Origin: Flavobacteriaceae bacterium
Lineage (GTDB): Bacteria > Bacteroidota > Bacteroidia > Flavobacteriales > Flavobacteriaceae
Assembly (NCBI GenBank): GCA_013214425.1
Contig: JABSPN010000218.1
Location: 1 to 5,738 of the forward strand
Direction: 5' to 3'
DNA length: 5,738 nucleotides
Below are positions 4,868 through 5,738 of the stretch, piece by piece. The notes beneath the pieces are model-generated. The model saw only the letters and a list, made by a program, of their open reading frames with translations. It was not told the DNA's origin and did not search any database. The translations under genes were made by a program, and so were the position numbers. Position 1 is the stretch's first letter. Every line of letters begins with the position of its first letter.

Positions 4868-5644
4868 TTAAGGGCTGATATTTGGCTGAATATTTACGGT
4901 TTTAGTAATAAAATGATTTAAAAACTTAATATGAAGACTATAGATTCCTTTATCAGGATTTGAGAAATTTTCTAATGTTATATTTTTCTGAAATCCAATT
5001 ATACTTCCATTAGGGTGAATCCATACATAAGATATTCTATCATCGTTATCTAATATGTCTGGAAAATTATTCTTAGGAATTAAAACAAAATTTTTATTTA
5101 TGTTGTTTGGTTTTTTAATGTCAATATCAAATTCAATTGATTCAAAATCATCTAAATTCAACAACAACATTTGAGAACCTAAATATCCATCTCCAAATCC
5201 AATTGTTCTAAAATCTATTTTCAAATCCTTCCCATCTTCACTAGAATAAATTAGATGGATTTTACCTGGATAAGAATATTTCCTTTCAGAATTCCCACCT
5301 TGTCGATTTTTATTAGATGTCATCATTCCTGTCCACTTTCTTTTTGAAGCAAAAGCATGATTTTTTATTAATAATGGTGCTTCAGACCCAAAATGTTCAT
5401 GCTCAATAAGCAATAATCCTGAAATAAACGTATTACGTGAATTGTAAACTCCACCCATAACACCTGAATAATTAATAAACTCTTTACCTAATAGTTTAAA
5501 ATAATTTTCTGAAACTGGCGGTCCCTTTGGGTCCTTAAATGTTATATCAAATTGATACAAACCTGAGGCCTCTGCATTGAGATGGACGTCCTTTTCACTA
5601 CTATTTTTAAATGCCAGATTTTGATCTATTGAACTTATAAACAT
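4868..5644 (-). CDS. Unrecognised protein with Ig-like C-terminal domain
   Basis: I do not recognise this family. From ATG 5644 it has 258 residues; a GTG at 5680, directly after an in-frame TAA, would add 12. ATG is preferred as the commoner start. The C-terminus (about 199-258) has the pattern of an Ig-like beta-sandwich: YVWIHPNG with Trp208, then a hydrophobic strand, then DKGIY (Asp231, Gly233, Tyr235), a tyrosine-corner motif, then a last strand. The rest is beta-prone and rich in lysine and asparagine, with EHEHFG near the middle. No signal peptide or membrane segment is present. This is odd, since such Ig-like domains are mostly extracytoplasmic, and may mean that the 5' end has been lost or lies beyond the visible frame. 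Reading 58 bases further upstream shows no joined frame that restores one. Function is unknown. Confidence 0.7.
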   Translation of the reverse strand: MFISSIDQNLAFKNSSEKDVHLNAEASGLYQFDITFKDPKGPPVSENYFKLLGKEFINYSGVMGGVYNSRNTFISGLLLIEHEHFGSEAPLLIKNHAFASKRKWTGMMTSNKNRQGGNSERKYSYPGKIHLIYSSEDGKDLKIDFRTIGFGDGYLGSQMLLLNLDDFESIEFDIDIKKPNNINKNFVLIPKNNFPDILDNDDRISYVWIHPNGSIIGFQKNITLENFSNPDKGIYSLHIKFLNHFITKTVNIQPNISP

Positions 5645-5738
5645 TTTTTGAGTTATGGAGTGGTTATTCTTATCCCGCACTTATTTGAAATATTGACTCA
5701 GGCAATTTTCCTGCTTTGAAGCGATTTTTTGTTGAGTT

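Noticed and set aside
4805..5736. TTTGTTGAG at 4805-4813 and 5728-5736 flanking the Ig-like gene as target-site or terminal repeats
   Set aside because: A nine-base repeat is not unusual in low-GC DNA of this length, the first copy belongs to a hairpin, and no transposase or inverted ends accompany it.
5731..5737. GTTGAGT, fitting the integron attC core GTTRRRY
   Set aside because: No partner RYYYAAC/GTTRRRY core at attC distance and no attC-like imperfect hairpin can be drawn. The consensus is short enough to occur by chance.

Overview
The window is low-GC DNA that reads as Bacteroidota, most likely a flavobacterium. Four things point there: promoter-like TAnnTTTG boxes in front of genes, including one complete TTG-N19-TAnnTTTG; no strong Shine-Dalgarno sequences at the starts; a secreted protein beginning '...SQVGIGTTTPD', a mature N-terminus common in flavobacterial surface proteins; and a tRNA-Asn with no encoded CCA. 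No species can be named from this window.

Left part (1-2420) looks like conserved core. A minus-strand SCO1/SenC-type copper chaperone gene (43-717) and a plus-strand site-2 protease gene, rseP (843-2225), are divergent and share a 125-base promoter region. A tRNA-Asn(GTT) gene (2298-2371) follows rseP, with a textbook promoter and a hairpin terminator.

Right part (2420-5738) looks accessory, with three transcription units, all on the minus strand. In transcription order from the right edge they are: (i) an unrecognised protein of about 258-270 aa with an Ig-like C-terminus (4868-5644/5680); (ii) a LuxR/NarL-type response regulator without a partner kinase in view (3902-4567), ending in a hairpin terminator; (iii) a secreted, tail-fibre-like surface protein (2573-3606) whose reading frame is broken once, near 3024-3070. 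The 270-290 bases between (ii) and (iii) hold several dyads and a promoter-like sequence for the surface gene. This suggests, without proof, that the neighbouring regulator acts there. A 15-bp hairpin at 2483-2515 closes the surface gene's unit, facing the tRNA terminator.

The most interesting item is the frame break. The two halves fit together as one protein. The overlap contains a TTTTTTA heptamer in the correct phase for -1 ribosomal slippage, 12 bases before the upstream frame's stop. A plain one-base deletion or sequence error explains the data at least as well, and the downstream-frame residues around 3036-3056 slightly favour that. No complete novel multi-gene system is evident.
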